A stretch of 64,000 bases of DNA, taken from contig NZ_CACRYJ010000017.1 in the NCBI RefSeq assembly GCF_902703175.1, forward strand, positions 62,001-126,000, in the 5' to 3' direction. Within the stretch, counting starts at the first letter, position 1; every line of letters starts with the position of its first letter. The stretch is from Occultella aeris (GTDB lineage: Bacteria; Actinomycetota; Actinomycetes; Actinomycetales; Beutenbergiaceae). The notes under the pieces are model-generated. The model saw only the letters and a list, made by a program, of their open reading frames with translations. It was not told where the DNA came from and ran no database searches. Position numbers and translations under genes: made by a program. This document shows, piece after piece, positions 52,213 to 61,151 of this stretch.

Positions 52213-53769
52213 GTGGACATGGACATCGAGGTCGTCGAGGTCGGTCCCGGGCCGGTCACCCCGGAGCAGGTGGTCGCCGTCGCGCGCCGTGGCGCCCGCG
52301 TGGAACTGCGCCCCGACGCGCTGGCCGCGATCGACGCCAGCCGCACCGTGATCGAGACCCTCGCCGACGACTCCCAGCCGCACTACGGCGTCTCCACCGG
52401 TTTCGGGGCCCTCGCCACCACGCCGATTCCGCCCGAGCGCCGCGCCCAGCTGCAGCGCGGCCTGATCCGCTCCCACGCCGCCGGCGCCGGGCCCGAGGTG
52501 GAGCGTGAGGTGGTCCGCGCACTGATGCTGCTGCGCCTGTCCACCCTCGCCACCGGCCGCACCGGGGTGCGCCGCGAGACCGCCCTCGCCTATGCCGCGA
52601 TGCTCTCGGCAGGCCTGACTCCGGTGGTCCACGAGTACGGCTCGCTCGGCTGCTCCGGCGACCTCGCACCGCTCGCGCACGTGGCGCTCGCCCTCATCGG
52701 TGAGGGCTCCGTGACAATGCCCGACGGCGTGGCAGCGCCCGCGGGCGAGGCGCTCGCCCGGGCCGGGCTCGCCCCGGTCGAGCTCGCCGAGAAGGAGGGC
52801 CTGGCGCTGATCAACGGCACCGACGGCATGCTCGGCATGCTCGTGCTCGCCGCACATGACCTGACGCTGATCCTGCGGACCGCGGACGTCGCGGCAGCGA
52901 TGAGCGTCGAGGCGCTGCTCGGCACCGACGCCGCGTTCGCCGCCGACCTGCAGGCGCTGCGCCCGCATCCCGGCCAGGCCGACTCGGCCGCGAACCTGCG
53001 CACCCTGCTCGCCGGCAGCCCGATCCTGGCCAGCCACCGCGACCCGGCCGCGTGCACCCGGGTGCAGGACGCGTACTCGCTGCGCTGTGCACCGCAGGTG
53101 CACGGCGCAGCCCGCGACACCCTTGCCCACGCGAACGCGACGGCCGAGCGCGAGCTGGCCTCCGCCGTCGACAATCCCGTGGTCACGCCCGATGGGCGGG
53201 TGGAGTCGAACGGCAACTTCCATGGCGCCCCGATCGGCTACGTCGCCGACTTCCTGGCGATCGCCGTCGCGGACGTGGCGTCGATGAGCGAGCGCCGCAC
53301 CGACCGATTCCTGGACCGGGGCCGCAGCAACGGGTTGCCACCGTTCCTGGCCGACGACCCGGGCGTGGACTCCGGGCTGATGATCGCGCAGTACACCGCG
53401 GCCGGGATCGTCTCCGAGCTCAAACGCCTCGCGGTGCCGGCGAGCGTCGACTCCATCCCGAGCTCGGCGATGCAGGAGGACCACGTCTCGATGGGCTGGG
53501 CCGCCGCGCGCAAGCTGCGTCGCGCCGTCGACGGGCTGCGCTCGGTCGTCGCCATCGAACTGCTCACCGCGGCCCGCGGCCTGGACCTGCGCCGCCCGCT
53601 CGAACCGGGGCCGGCGACCGCGGCGGTGCGGGACGCGCTGCGCGCCGCGGGCGCACCGGGGCCAGGGCCGGACGAGCCGGTGGCGCCGCAGATCGCCGCG
53701 GTGACGGCGGCGGTGGCGGACGGATCGGTGCTGGCTGCGGCGGAGGCGGTCACGGGGCCGCTGCGGTAG
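52213..53769 (+). CDS. hutH: histidine ammonia-lyase
   Basis: 518 residues from GTG 52213 (or ATG 52219). It converts L-histidine to urocanate and ammonia. YGVSTGFGAL at 58-67 and GSLGCSGDLAPLAH at 143-156 are the family signatures. The cofactor MIO normally forms from Ala-Ser-Gly; here the triad is Cys147-Ser148-Gly149, a variant I believe occurs in actinobacterial HutH proteins. Later motifs (ALINGTDGMLG, QDAYSLRCAPQVHGA, SSAMQEDHVSMG) are complete, so it should be active. First step of histidine degradation. Confidence 0.93.
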   Translation: MDMDIEVVEVGPGPVTPEQVVAVARRGARVELRPDALAAIDASRTVIETLADDSQPHYGVSTGFGALATTPIPPERRAQLQRGLIRSHAAGAGPEVEREVVRALMLLRLSTLATGRTGVRRETALAYAAMLSAGLTPVVHEYGSLGCSGDLAPLAHVALALIGEGSVTMPDGVAAPAGEALARAGLAPVELAEKEGLALINGTDGMLGMLVLAAHDLTLILRTADVAAAMSVEALLGTDAAFAADLQALRPHPGQADSAANLRTLLAGSPILASHRDPAACTRVQDAYSLRCAPQVHGAARDTLAHANATAERELASAVDNPVVTPDGRVESNGNFHGAPIGYVADFLAIAVADVASMSERRTDRFLDRGRSNGLPPFLADDPGVDSGLMIAQYTAAGIVSELKRLAVPASVDSIPSSAMQEDHVSMGWAAARKLRRAVDGLRSVVAIELLTAARGLDLRRPLEPGPATAAVRDALRAAGAPGPGPDEPVAPQIAAVTAAVADGSVLAAAEAVTGPLR

Positions 53770-53858
53770 GCAGTGCCGGCATCGTCCGCGCGGGCGGGGC
53801 TGGCGCTGGTGAGCGTGCTGAAGTGGCAACCACCACAGCACCATCGGTCAGGCCGAAC

Positions 53859-54236
53859 TCACCGCGCGGACTTGTCCAACTGCGACACGCGCTGGTGGGT
53901 CACCCCGAGCACGGCGGCGACGTCGCGCGTCGTGAGTCGCACGCGCAATGTACTTACCGCCAAGCGCATCTGCGTCGAGGCACGCTCCTGGGCCGTCGTC
54001 GCCTCCGCGACCGCCTCTCGTGCACCACGCACGAGATCCTCGAGCCCTTGTCCCAGGACGGGCCGGACCTCGACGTCCACGGAGTCCGCAGGCACCTCGA
54101 GCATCGTCGCGACGGCGTCCGCGACCGTGTCCGGCACCTGCTCCAGCCGCTTCGCCTGCGTGAAGACTCCCGGAACCTCGGGCACCTGGATGGCCCACCA
54201 CTCGCCAGTGCGGGTGGCGACCGCCGTTACCTTCAC
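53859..54236 (-). CDS. hicB: HicB-family antitoxin
   Basis: 125 residues. The degenerate RNase-H-like HicB domain (VTAVATRTGEWWAIQVPEVPGVFTQAKRLEQVPDTVADAVATML) is followed by a C-terminal helix-turn-helix (TTRDVAAVLGVTHQRVSQLDK). It overlaps the hicA gene by four bases. It should neutralise HicA and repress the pair. Confidence 0.9.
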   Translation of the reverse strand: MKVTAVATRTGEWWAIQVPEVPGVFTQAKRLEQVPDTVADAVATMLEVPADSVDVEVRPVLGQGLEDLVRGAREAVAEATTAQERASTQMRLAVSTLRVRLTTRDVAAVLGVTHQRVSQLDKSAR

Positions 54237-54424
54237 TTCAGGACTCCCATCTGCCGCAGGATCGCCGTGGCCGTCAATTCGTTGATCTCGCGGTGTCTAG
54301 GAACGACGGTGCGAGCCTCTCCGATTACGACCTTGGTGTGACTTGACCCCTCGGTGAGGACCATCTCGCACCCGAGTGCCTTCGCATGCCGTCTGAGCTG
54401 CTTCATCAGGTGGGCACGCTTCAT
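54233..54424 (-). CDS. hicA: HicA-family mRNA interferase toxin
   Basis: 63 residues. MKRAHLMKQLRRHAKALGCEMVLTEGSSHTKVVIG is the HicA dsRNA-binding-like fold with the catalytic His in GSSHTK, then VPRHREINELTATAILRQMGV. First gene of the pair, as usual for hicAB. Confidence 0.9.
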   Translation of the reverse strand: MKRAHLMKQLRRHAKALGCEMVLTEGSSHTKVVIGEARTVVPRHREINELTATAILRQMGVLK

Positions 54425-54431
54425 GAGCGTA

Positions 54432-54477
54432 AGCCTAGGAGGGTTGCCAGATCAAGGGTAGGCCCCTTGCCTAGGCT
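54432..54477. promoter_or_regulatory. nested palindromes upstream of hicAB
   Basis: Outer arms AGCCTAGG (54432-54439) and CCTAGGCT (54470-54477) enclose CAAGGG-TAGGC-CCCTTG (54453-54469). This layered symmetry 8-53 bases before hicA is a likely HicB autoregulatory operator. Confidence 0.55.
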
Positions 54478-54492
54478 GTGGATAGTCCGGCT

Positions 54493-55035
54493 TCACTGCC
54501 CGAGGAGTGAGAGCAGTCGGCCCAGAAGGTCGGCGGGAGTCGTCGTGGACCCACCCTTGGCGAGGTGCCCGCCGAGTTCAAGCTCGACGGCGCCGTGGGC
54601 GGTCGCGCGCAGCAGTTCGGCGAGTGCGACGGGATCGCCCGTGGGCAGCTCACCGCTGCGCTGTCCGGCCGTGACCGCGGCCAGCAGCGCGGCGGTGGCC
54701 GCGTCCGCGGCCCGGCCGAGTTCGGCATCGTCGACCGTCCACCGTCCGAAGACCAGCCGGAATCGACCCGGATTCCGCAGCGCCCGGGCGAGGTAGGAGT
54801 CAAGGGCCGCCGCGATGCCACCTTCGCCGGGCGCGACGAGCGCCGCGTAGGCGTCGAGCTCGCGGGCCGCCACGGTTGCGAGCAATGCCTCCTTGTCCGT
54901 GAAGTGTTTGTACGGGGCGTTGTGCGAGACGCCGGCGCGACGCCCGACCTCCCGCAGCGTCACCGCCGCGGGGCCTCCTTCGTCGAGCAGCGCCGTCGCG
55001 GCGTCGACGATCGCCTCGCGCGTAGAGCCAGCCAT
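54493..55035 (-). CDS. TetR-family regulator
   Basis: 180 residues. HTH: TLREVGRRAGVSHNAPYKHFTDKEALL. Divergent from the SRPBCC gene, with two identical-arm operators between, so it likely represses that gene and itself. Confidence 0.92.
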   Translation of the reverse strand: MAGSTREAIVDAATALLDEGGPAAVTLREVGRRAGVSHNAPYKHFTDKEALLATVAARELDAYAALVAPGEGGIAAALDSYLARALRNPGRFRLVFGRWTVDDAELGRAADAATAALLAAVTAGQRSGELPTGDPVALAELLRATAHGAVELELGGHLAKGGSTTTPADLLGRLLSLLGQ

Positions 55036-55053
55036 CCACCCATGCTAGCCGTC

Positions 55054-55102
55054 GGTTGACGACGTCAACCTGGCCGTCATACCGTGGTTGACACTGTCAA
55101 CC
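55054..55102. promoter_or_regulatory. pair of identical-arm TetR operators
   Basis: GGTTGAC-GAC-GTCAACC (55054-55070) and GGTTGAC-ACT-GTCAACC (55086-55102) are perfect 7+3+7 palindromes with the same arms, 32 bases centre to centre (about three helical turns), covering both divergent starts. Confidence 0.85.
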
Positions 55103-55116
55103 AGAAGGAGAAGGAC

Positions 55117-55773
55117 ATGCCTCACGACCTGACCCCACCCCGCTCCAGTCCCCGCGCTCGCCGTGTTCTCCTACGCCTGGGGATCGGGTCCGTCCTGGCC
55201 GCCCTCACTCTCGGCATCGTGGCCTGGCGGCTGGCCGCGCCCCCCGGTGAGCCGCCGGACTACTCCGGAGCGCGCCCAGCACTGGCCGACGACGGCTACG
55301 TCAGTGTCACGCACTCCATACACATCGACGCGGCACCGGAACACGTGTGGGCCTCGGGCAACGACCCGAACCTGTCCCTGGAGGACATCGTGCAGTTCGA
55401 CAACGGGTTCCCCGCGGTCGAAACGACCCAGCCCCTGGTCGGCGACTGGATTCCCGGCGACCGCGCCGGCGACCGTCGCTGGGTGCGGTTCGAGGACGCG
55501 CACTACCTCGCCGAGGAGGTGCTGGTCGACGATCATGACGTCTTCCGCTATCAGATCTGGGGCTTCACGAGCATGCAACGCTTCGCGGTTCGGCACGGCG
55601 TCGCGGAGTTCCGCTACCAGGTGGAGGGCGACGGCACCCGGCTGAGCTGGACCTACTCCTTGCTCCCCACCACACCGATCCTGTCCGGCGCCCTCCGGGC
55701 GTTCCTCGACTCGACGATGACACCCATGATGCAGGCCACGCTCGCCGGGCTCCGCGACCGCGCGGAGGCGTGA
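55117..55773 (+). CDS. membrane-anchored SRPBCC-family protein
   Basis: 218 residues from ATG 55117 (GAAGGAGAAG upstream). One span near the N-terminus (LLRLGIGSVLAALTLGIVAWRLA) precedes a START-like domain (SIHIDAAPEHVWASGNDPNLSLEDIVQF...GTRLSWTYSLLP). Probably anchored with the ligand-binding domain outside. Controlled by the adjacent TetR protein. Ligand unknown. Confidence 0.8.
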   Translation: MPHDLTPPRSSPRARRVLLRLGIGSVLAALTLGIVAWRLAAPPGEPPDYSGARPALADDGYVSVTHSIHIDAAPEHVWASGNDPNLSLEDIVQFDNGFPAVETTQPLVGDWIPGDRAGDRRWVRFEDAHYLAEEVLVDDHDVFRYQIWGFTSMQRFAVRHGVAEFRYQVEGDGTRLSWTYSLLPTTPILSGALRAFLDSTMTPMMQATLAGLRDRAEA

Positions 55774-55876
55774 CGGAGGCGACGACCGGACGCGACCCGC
55801 CGCGCACCGACCTTCGCCGTCTCGGATCCCAGACCCATCCCGACGTCGGAGCATTGGGCCGGTCCGCTTCCTTGGG

Positions 55877-55892
55877 GTCAGATGTACCTGAC
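55877..55892. promoter_or_regulatory. small inverted repeat upstream of hutU
   Basis: GTCAG-ATGTAC-CTGAC, 5-base arms, 45 bases upstream of the hutU start. Possible operator; short enough to be chance. Confidence 0.3.
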
Positions 55893-55936
55893 GCGTCGGC
55901 GCAGGCGTCGGCGCACCCAGGCGGCGAGGAGGCACC

Positions 55937-57625
55937 ATGGACGGAGCACGCGAGGTCCGCGCCCCGCGCGGCACCACCCTGACCGCGCGCAGCTGGCAGA
56001 CCGAGGCGCCGCTGCGGATGCTGATGAACAACCTCGACCCGGACGTCGCCGAGCGCCCGGAGGACCTCGTCGTCTACGGCGGCACCGGCCGCGCCGCGCG
56101 GGACTGGGCCAGCTTCGACGCGATCGTCCGCGCGCTGACCACGCTCGCCGACGACGAGACCCTCCTGGTCCAGTCCGGCCGCCCGGTGGGAGTGCTGCGC
56201 ACGCACGAGTGGGCGCCGCGGGTGCTGATCGCGAACTCCAACCTGGTCCCGGACTGGGCGAACTGGCCGGAGTTCCGCCGCCTCGAGCACCTCGGCCTGA
56301 CCATGTACGGGCAGATGACCGCCGGCTCGTGGATCTATATCGGCACCCAGGGCATCCTGCAGGGCACGTACGAGACGTTCGCCGCCGTAGCGGCGAAGCT
56401 CGCCTCCCGGGGCGACTTCGCCGAGGCCGACGACGGCGGGGCGAGCCTCGCGGGGACGCTCACCCTGACCGCTGGGTGCGGTGGGATGGGCGGCGCCCAG
56501 CCGCTGGCCGTGACCCTGAACGGCGGGGTCTGCCTCATCGTCGACGTGGACCCGGCCCGGCTTCGTCGCCGACTCGACCACCGCTACCTGGACGAGATCG
56601 CGCAGGACCTGACCGACGCCGTCGGGCGTTGCGAAGCGGCGAAGGCCGAGCGACGGGCGTTGAGCGTGGGGGTCGTCGGGAACGCGGCGACCGTGTTTCC
56701 GGAGCTACTACGGCTGGGCGTGGCGATCGACATCGTCACCGACCAGACCTCCGCGCACGACCCGCTGTCCTACCTGCCCGAGGGGGTCTCGCTGCCGGAG
56801 TGGCACGACTACGCCGAGGCCGAGCCGGAGGAGTTCACCGCGCGGGCACGGGCGTCGATGGCCAAGCACGTCGGCGCGATGGTGGCCTTCGCCGACGCCG
56901 GCGCCGAGGTGTTCGACTACGGCAACTCCATCCGGGACGAGGCCCGCGAGGGCGGCTGCGAACGGGCCTTCGACTTCCCCGGGTTCGTGCCCGCCTATAT
57001 CCGCCCGCTGTTCTGCGAGGGCAAGGGCCCGTTCCGGTGGGCGGCGCTGTCCGGGGACCCGGCCGACATCGCGGCGACCGACCGTGCCGTGCTCGAGCTG
57101 TTCCCCGACGACGCCAAGTTGCACCGCTGGATCCGTGCCGCTCAGGAGCGGGTCGAGTTCCAGGGGCTGCCGGCCCGGATCTGCTGGCTCGGCTACGGCG
57201 AACGGCACCTGGCCGGGCTGCGGTTCAACGAGCTGGTCGCCTCCGGTGAGGTGTCCGCGCCGATCGTGATCGGCCGCGACCACCTGGACGCGGGCTCGGT
57301 GGCCTCCCCCTACCGGGAGACCGAGGCGATGGCCGACGGTTCCGACGCCGTCGCCGACTGGCCGCTACTGAACGCGCTCGTGAACACCGCCTCGGGCGCG
57401 ACCTGGGTGTCGATCCATCACGGCGGCGGGGTCGGCATCGGACGCTCGATCCACGCGGGGCAGGTGTGCGTCGCGGACGGCACCGAGCTCGCCGCGCAGA
57501 AGTTGTCCCGGGTGCTGTCCAACGACCCGGCGATGGGCGTCATCCGGCACGTGGACGCCGGCTACCCGCGCGCCGAGGCGGTCGCCGCCGAGCGGGGCGT
57601 GCGCGTGCCGATGCGGGAGGGCTGA
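55937..57625 (+). CDS. hutU: urocanate hydratase
   Basis: 562 residues; GAGGAGG precedes the ATG. It adds water to urocanate to form imidazolonepropionate, with NAD+ as electrophilic cofactor. [34 protein letters not shown] and [29 protein letters not shown] are near-invariant. YGNSIRDEA and [17 protein letters not shown] follow in order. The stop overlaps the hutI start (TGATG). Usual length, no defect seen. Confidence 0.96.
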   Translation: MDGAREVRAPRGTTLTARSWQTEAPLRMLMNNLDPDVAERPEDLVVYGGTGRAARDWASFDAIVRALTTLADDETLLVQSGRPVGVLRTHEWAPRVLIANSNLVPDWANWPEFRRLEHLGLTMYGQMTAGSWIYIGTQGILQGTYETFAAVAAKLASRGDFAEADDGGASLAGTLTLTAGCGGMGGAQPLAVTLNGGVCLIVDVDPARLRRRLDHRYLDEIAQDLTDAVGRCEAAKAERRALSVGVVGNAATVFPELLRLGVAIDIVTDQTSAHDPLSYLPEGVSLPEWHDYAEAEPEEFTARARASMAKHVGAMVAFADAGAEVFDYGNSIRDEAREGGCERAFDFPGFVPAYIRPLFCEGKGPFRWAALSGDPADIAATDRAVLELFPDDAKLHRWIRAAQERVEFQGLPARICWLGYGERHLAGLRFNELVASGEVSAPIVIGRDHLDAGSVASPYRETEAMADGSDAVADWPLLNALVNTASGATWVSIHHGGGVGIGRSIHAGQVCVADGTELAAQKLSRVLSNDPAMGVIRHVDAGYPRAEAVAAERGVRVPMREG

Positions 57626-58893
57626 TGGGCTCGATCCTGGTCACCGGCATCGCCGAACTGGTCACGAACGACCCGGCGCTCGGGGTGGGCCGGCTCGGGA
57701 TCGTGCGCGATGCCGCGATCGTTGTCGAGGTGGGCGCTGCCAGCGCTTCCGCGGAAGGGCCGGGCACTCGTGATGGCATGCCCGACGGCGGCCCCGCCTC
57801 GGTCGGTCGGGTCGCCTGGGTGGGGCTCATCGCCGCTGCGCCGCCGGCCGACCGGGTGATCGACGTCGGCGGGCGCGCGGTGGTCCCCTCCTTCGTCGAC
57901 TCCCACACGCACCTGGCGTTCGCCGGGGACCGGGCGCCCGAGTTCGCCGCCCGGATGGCCGGCGAGTCCTACGACGGCGGTGGGATCGCCTCGACCGTGG
58001 CCGCCACTCGGGGCGCTTCCGCGGAAGCGCTCCGCGCGCGGCTGGCCGCGCTCGTGGCCGAGGCCCACGCCCAGGGCACCGGCACCATCGAGGTCAAGAG
58101 CGGGTACGGGCTGACCGTCGCCGACGAGGTCCGGCTGCTACGACTGTCCCGGGAGGTCACCGGCGAGACCACGTTCCTCGGCGCGCACGTGGTGCCGCCG
58201 GAGTACGCGGGCCGCGCGGACGACTACGTCGACCTGGTCACCGGAGCGATGCTGATCGAGTGCGCCCCGCACGCCCGCTGGATCGACGTGTTCTGCGAGC
58301 CGGGCTCACCGCACGCGTTCGACGGCGACCAGGCCCGAGCGGTGCTGGTCGCCGGCCGCCGGGCCGGGCTCGGCCTGCGCCTGCACGCGGGCCAACTCGG
58401 CCCAGGACCCGGGGTGCGGCTCGGAGTCGAACTGGGTGCGGCCGCCGTCGACCATTGCACGCACCTGACCGTCGCGGACATAGACGCCCTGACCGGCTCA
58501 ACCACCGTGGCGACCCTGCTGCCCGGAGTCGAGTTCTCGACCCGGTCGCCCTACCCGGACGCCCGCGCCCTGCTGGACGCCGGCGTGCGGGTCGCGCTGG
58601 CCACCGACTGCAACCCGGGCACCTCGTTCACCAGCTCGATGCCGCTGTGCATCGCCCTCGCCGTGCGGGAGATGCACATGACTCCCGCCGAGGCGTTGTG
58701 GGCGGCCACCGCCGGTGGAGCCCTCGCCCTGCGGCGCGACGACGTCGGGTACCTCGGCGTGGGCGCCCACGCGGACCTGACCGTGTTGGAGGCCCCGTCG
58801 CACGAGCATCTCGCCTACCGGCCCGGGGTTCCGCTGGCGCGGTCCATGGCGCTCCCACCGGTGGCCGACGGCGCACGTCGGCGGCCGCGGTAG
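57625..58893 (+). CDS. hutI: imidazolonepropionase
   Basis: 422 residues from ATG 57625, coupled to hutU. It hydrolyses imidazolonepropionate to N-formimidoylglutamate. Metal ligands sit in [12 protein letters not shown] (His-x-His), [16 protein letters not shown] and [10 protein letters not shown] linker of about 35 residues ([20 protein letters not shown]) near residue 40 is poorly conserved and contains a copy of the CTTCCGCGGAAG palindrome; a second, longer copy encodes residues near 130. Otherwise complete. Confidence 0.94.
   Translation: MGSILVTGIAELVTNDPALGVGRLGIVRDAAIVVEVGAASASAEGPGTRDGMPDGGPASVGRVAWVGLIAAAPPADRVIDVGGRAVVPSFVDSHTHLAFAGDRAPEFAARMAGESYDGGGIASTVAATRGASAEALRARLAALVAEAHAQGTGTIEVKSGYGLTVADEVRLLRLSREVTGETTFLGAHVVPPEYAGRADDYVDLVTGAMLIECAPHARWIDVFCEPGSPHAFDGDQARAVLVAGRRAGLGLRLHAGQLGPGPGVRLGVELGAAAVDHCTHLTVADIDALTGSTTVATLLPGVEFSTRSPYPDARALLDAGVRVALATDCNPGTSFTSSMPLCIALAVREMHMTPAEALWAATAGGALALRRDDVGYLGVGAHADLTVLEAPSHEHLAYRPGVPLARSMALPPVADGARRRPR
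58013..58030. repeat. 18-bp palindromic repeat element, copy inside hutI
   Basis: GCGCTTCCGCGGAAGCGC, perfectly self-complementary. An identical 18-mer occurs at 59612-59629 and a shorter version (CTTCCGCGGAAG) at 57746-57757. Both hutI copies are in the same frame (encoding ASAE). Confidence 0.6.
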
Positions 58894-58920
58894 TAGGCGA
58901 CCAGGGCGGCGATCGTCGGC

Positions 58921-59241
58921 ATGACGGACTACTTCGCCGACTACGACACCACGGTGGAGTTCACCTCCGACGAGGAACTGCGCCTCGACCACGGTGCCAT
59001 GCCGCACGGCGGGTTCGTGATCCGCAGCGGCAACACCAGCGACGCGCAGGCCCAGGTGATCGAGTACCGGCTCGCTCTGGAGAGCAACCCGGAGTTCACC
59101 GCGAGCGTGCTCGTGGCCTACGCGCGGGCCGTGCATCGCCTGAACTCGCAGGGCCGGACCGGTGCCGTCACGGTGCTGGACGTGCCCCCTGGCCTGCTCT
59201 CGCCCAAGACACCCGCCCAGTTACGGGCCGAACTGCTCTGA
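58921..59241 (+). pseudogene. ddh: C-terminal remnant of meso-diaminopimelate D-dehydrogenase
   Basis: 106 residues matching only the end of the roughly 320-residue enzyme: VEFTSDEELRLDHGAMPHGGFVIRSGNT, then VIEYRLALESNPEFTASVLVAYARAVHRLNSQGRTGAVTVLDVPPGLLSPKTPAQLR. The Rossmann NADPH domain and active site are missing, so it cannot be the enzyme. A start ATG exists, but no clear ribosome site. It follows hutI by 27 bases. Confidence 0.75.
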
Positions 59242-59280
59242 TGCCCTGGCCGCGTGCACTCGACGACCCTTGCGCGCGCC

Positions 59281-59600
59281 CGGTGGCTCCCCTGTCGTGA
59301 GATGTGGATGGGTGTGTGCGCAACCCGCACCCCAGGTCAGTGGAGTGGGCCCCTCGGTTCCCCTGTCGTGAGATGTGGGTGGGTAGGCGCAGAACCCACG
59401 TTTCGCGCCAGGGAAACTGGAGCCCCCTCGGTTCCCCTGTCGCGAAGTGTGGGTGGGTAGACGCAGAACCCGCATCTCGCGCCAGGGGAACTGGAAGGCC
59501 CCTCGGCTCCCCTGTCGCGAACTGTGGATGGGTAGGCGCAGAACCCGAATCTCGCGCCAGGGGAACTGGAAGGCCCTCGGCTCCCCTGTCGCGAGGCGCG
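59281..59600 (+). repeat. 74-bp tandem repeat array with a hairpin in each unit
   Basis: Four full units begin at about 59281, 59355, 59429 and 59504 and a partial fifth at 59578 (periods 73-75). Each has CTCCCCTGTCGCGA-type and TCGCGCCAGGGGAAC-type arms that pair with each other, separated by GTGGGTGGGTAGRCGCAGAACCC. The last complete units are closest to each other; the first is diverged. No coding frame is shared by the units. Confidence 0.8.
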
Positions 59601-59611
59601 GGAAGGGGCGC

Positions 59612-59629
59612 GCGCTTCCGCGGAAGCGC
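59612..59629. repeat. 18-bp palindromic repeat element, intergenic copy
   Basis: GCGCTTCCGCGGAAGCGC, identical to 58013-58030, just after the tandem array and about 80 bases before the DNA-repair-like gene. Confidence 0.6.
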
Positions 59630-59708
59630 TGGTCGACCCGGTCCCGGGCTGACGGTGCGGCGTGCCACCATGGAACTCGGTTCGGTGGTGACGCACGGGA
59701 GGCTCACG

Positions 59709-60377
59709 ATGTCTGACACGGTGGCACAGGTGCTGGCGGAGCTGGCCGCGCTCGAGGACACGAGGGTCCGCGAGGTGAACGAGCGCCACGGCGACGATCA
59801 CGGCGTCAACCTCACCAAGCTGCGGGCCGTGGCGAAGCCGCTGAAGACGAACCAGGACCTCGCCGTCGAGCTCTGGGACACCGGGGACACGGCCGCCCGG
59901 CTGGTGGCCCTGCTGATCTGCCGGCCGAAGGCGTTCGGCTACGACGAGCTGGACACCATGCTGCGTGAGTCCCCGCAGCCCAAGGTGCACTACTGGCTGG
60001 TCAACTACGTGGTGAAGAAGAACCCGAACGCCGAGGACCTGCGGGTCGCCTGGTTCGCCGACGCCGACCCAGCGGTCGCCAGCGCCGGTTGGGAGCTGAC
60101 CACCGAGCGGGTGAACAAGCGACCGGACGGCCTCGACCTGCCCGGGCTGCTCGACCTCATCGAGGTGCAGATGAAGGACGCCCCGGACCCGCTGCAGTGG
60201 GCCATGAACGAGACGCTCGCGCAGATCGGGATCCGCCACCCGGCGCTGCGAGCCCGGGCCCTGGACATCGGCGAGCGGCTCGAGGTCCTCAAGGACTATC
60301 CGACCCCGCCGAACTGCACCTCACCGTTCGCGCCGACCTGGATCACCGAGATCGTGCGCCGGCAAGAGGCGGGTTAG
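59709..60377 (+). CDS. DNA alkylation repair (AlkD/HEAT-like) protein
   Basis: 222 residues from ATG 59709. Helical repeats fit the DNA alkylation-repair family: NLTKLRAVAKPLKTNQDLAVELWDTGDTAARLVALLICRP and VHYWLVNYVVKKNPNAEDLRVAWFADADPAVASAGWELTTERV. Family members flip or bind alkylated bases and act as glycosylases; this subgroup is little studied. It sits alone downstream of the repeat array. Confidence 0.75.
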   Translation: MSDTVAQVLAELAALEDTRVREVNERHGDDHGVNLTKLRAVAKPLKTNQDLAVELWDTGDTAARLVALLICRPKAFGYDELDTMLRESPQPKVHYWLVNYVVKKNPNAEDLRVAWFADADPAVASAGWELTTERVNKRPDGLDLPGLLDLIEVQMKDAPDPLQWAMNETLAQIGIRHPALRARALDIGERLEVLKDYPTPPNCTSPFAPTWITEIVRRQEAG

Positions 60378-60392
60378 CCCGTCCGCCCGGCC

Positions 60393-61139
60393 TCACGTCA
60401 GGTGCCGGGCGAAGAACCGGGCCGCGTCCTCCCCCGCGAATGGCGGGACGCCGGTGTGCCCGCCCATGTTGGCCTGCAGCGTCTTCTCCTGGGAGCCGAA
60501 GGCGTCGAACAGGTCCAGTGCCAGCTGCCGGTCGTTGCCCTCGTCGTCCCACTGCAGGAGGACGTGCAGCGGGATCGTGACCTGACGGGCCTCGTCGAAC
60601 GTGGCGCGGGGCACGTAGCTCCCGGCGAAGAGGCCGGCGGCCACGATGCGTGGTTCGACGAGCGCCAACCGGACGCCGACCGCGATCACCCCGCCCGAGT
60701 ACCCGACCGGACCGCCGATGTCAGGCAGGGCGAGGACGGCGTCCAGGGCGGTCTGCCATTCCGGGACCGCCTTCGCGACGAGCGGGAGGACCAGCCGGTC
60801 GACGATCTCGTCGTCGACGGGCTCGCCAGCCAGCACCGCCCGGCGCAGATCGGCGCGAGCCTGCTCGGCGTCGCCCGATCGGGGCCGGTCACCGCTGCCC
60901 GGGGATTCGATGGTGGCCGTGGCGAAGCCGTTCGCCGCGGCGTGCCGGGCCCGCCCCACCAGCCGGGGGTACATCGCCCGTAGCCCGCCGGGGTGGCCCA
61001 GCAGGATCACCGGCGCCGGCGCTGATGCGGTCGCCGATGCGGGCGTCCACAGGATGCCGGGGATGCCAGGGCCACGGTCGAGGGTGAATGCGCGTTCGAG
61101 GACGCCGTCGTCGAGGCGCTGTTCGGAAGTGAAGTGCAT
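60393..61139 (-). CDS. alpha/beta hydrolase (dienelactone hydrolase-like)
   Basis: 248 residues. PVILLGHPGGL forms the oxyanion loop, PVGYSGGVIAVG carries the nucleophile Ser, and the C-terminal NMGGHTGVPPF supplies a His. GAAAGG precedes the ATG. The upstream 167 bases contain a possible leader peptide and hairpin. Substrate unknown. Confidence 0.82.
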   Translation of the reverse strand: MHFTSEQRLDDGVLERAFTLDRGPGIPGILWTPASATASAPAPVILLGHPGGLRAMYPRLVGRARHAAANGFATATIESPGSGDRPRSGDAEQARADLRRAVLAGEPVDDEIVDRLVLPLVAKAVPEWQTALDAVLALPDIGGPVGYSGGVIAVGVRLALVEPRIVAAGLFAGSYVPRATFDEARQVTIPLHVLLQWDDEGNDRQLALDLFDAFGSQEKTLQANMGGHTGVPPFAGEDAARFFARHLT

Positions 61140-61151
61140 GGTCGTGCCTTT

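Noticed and set aside
59281-59600. CRISPR array
   Set aside because: Units are contiguous 74-base copies with no unique spacers, and no cas genes are present.
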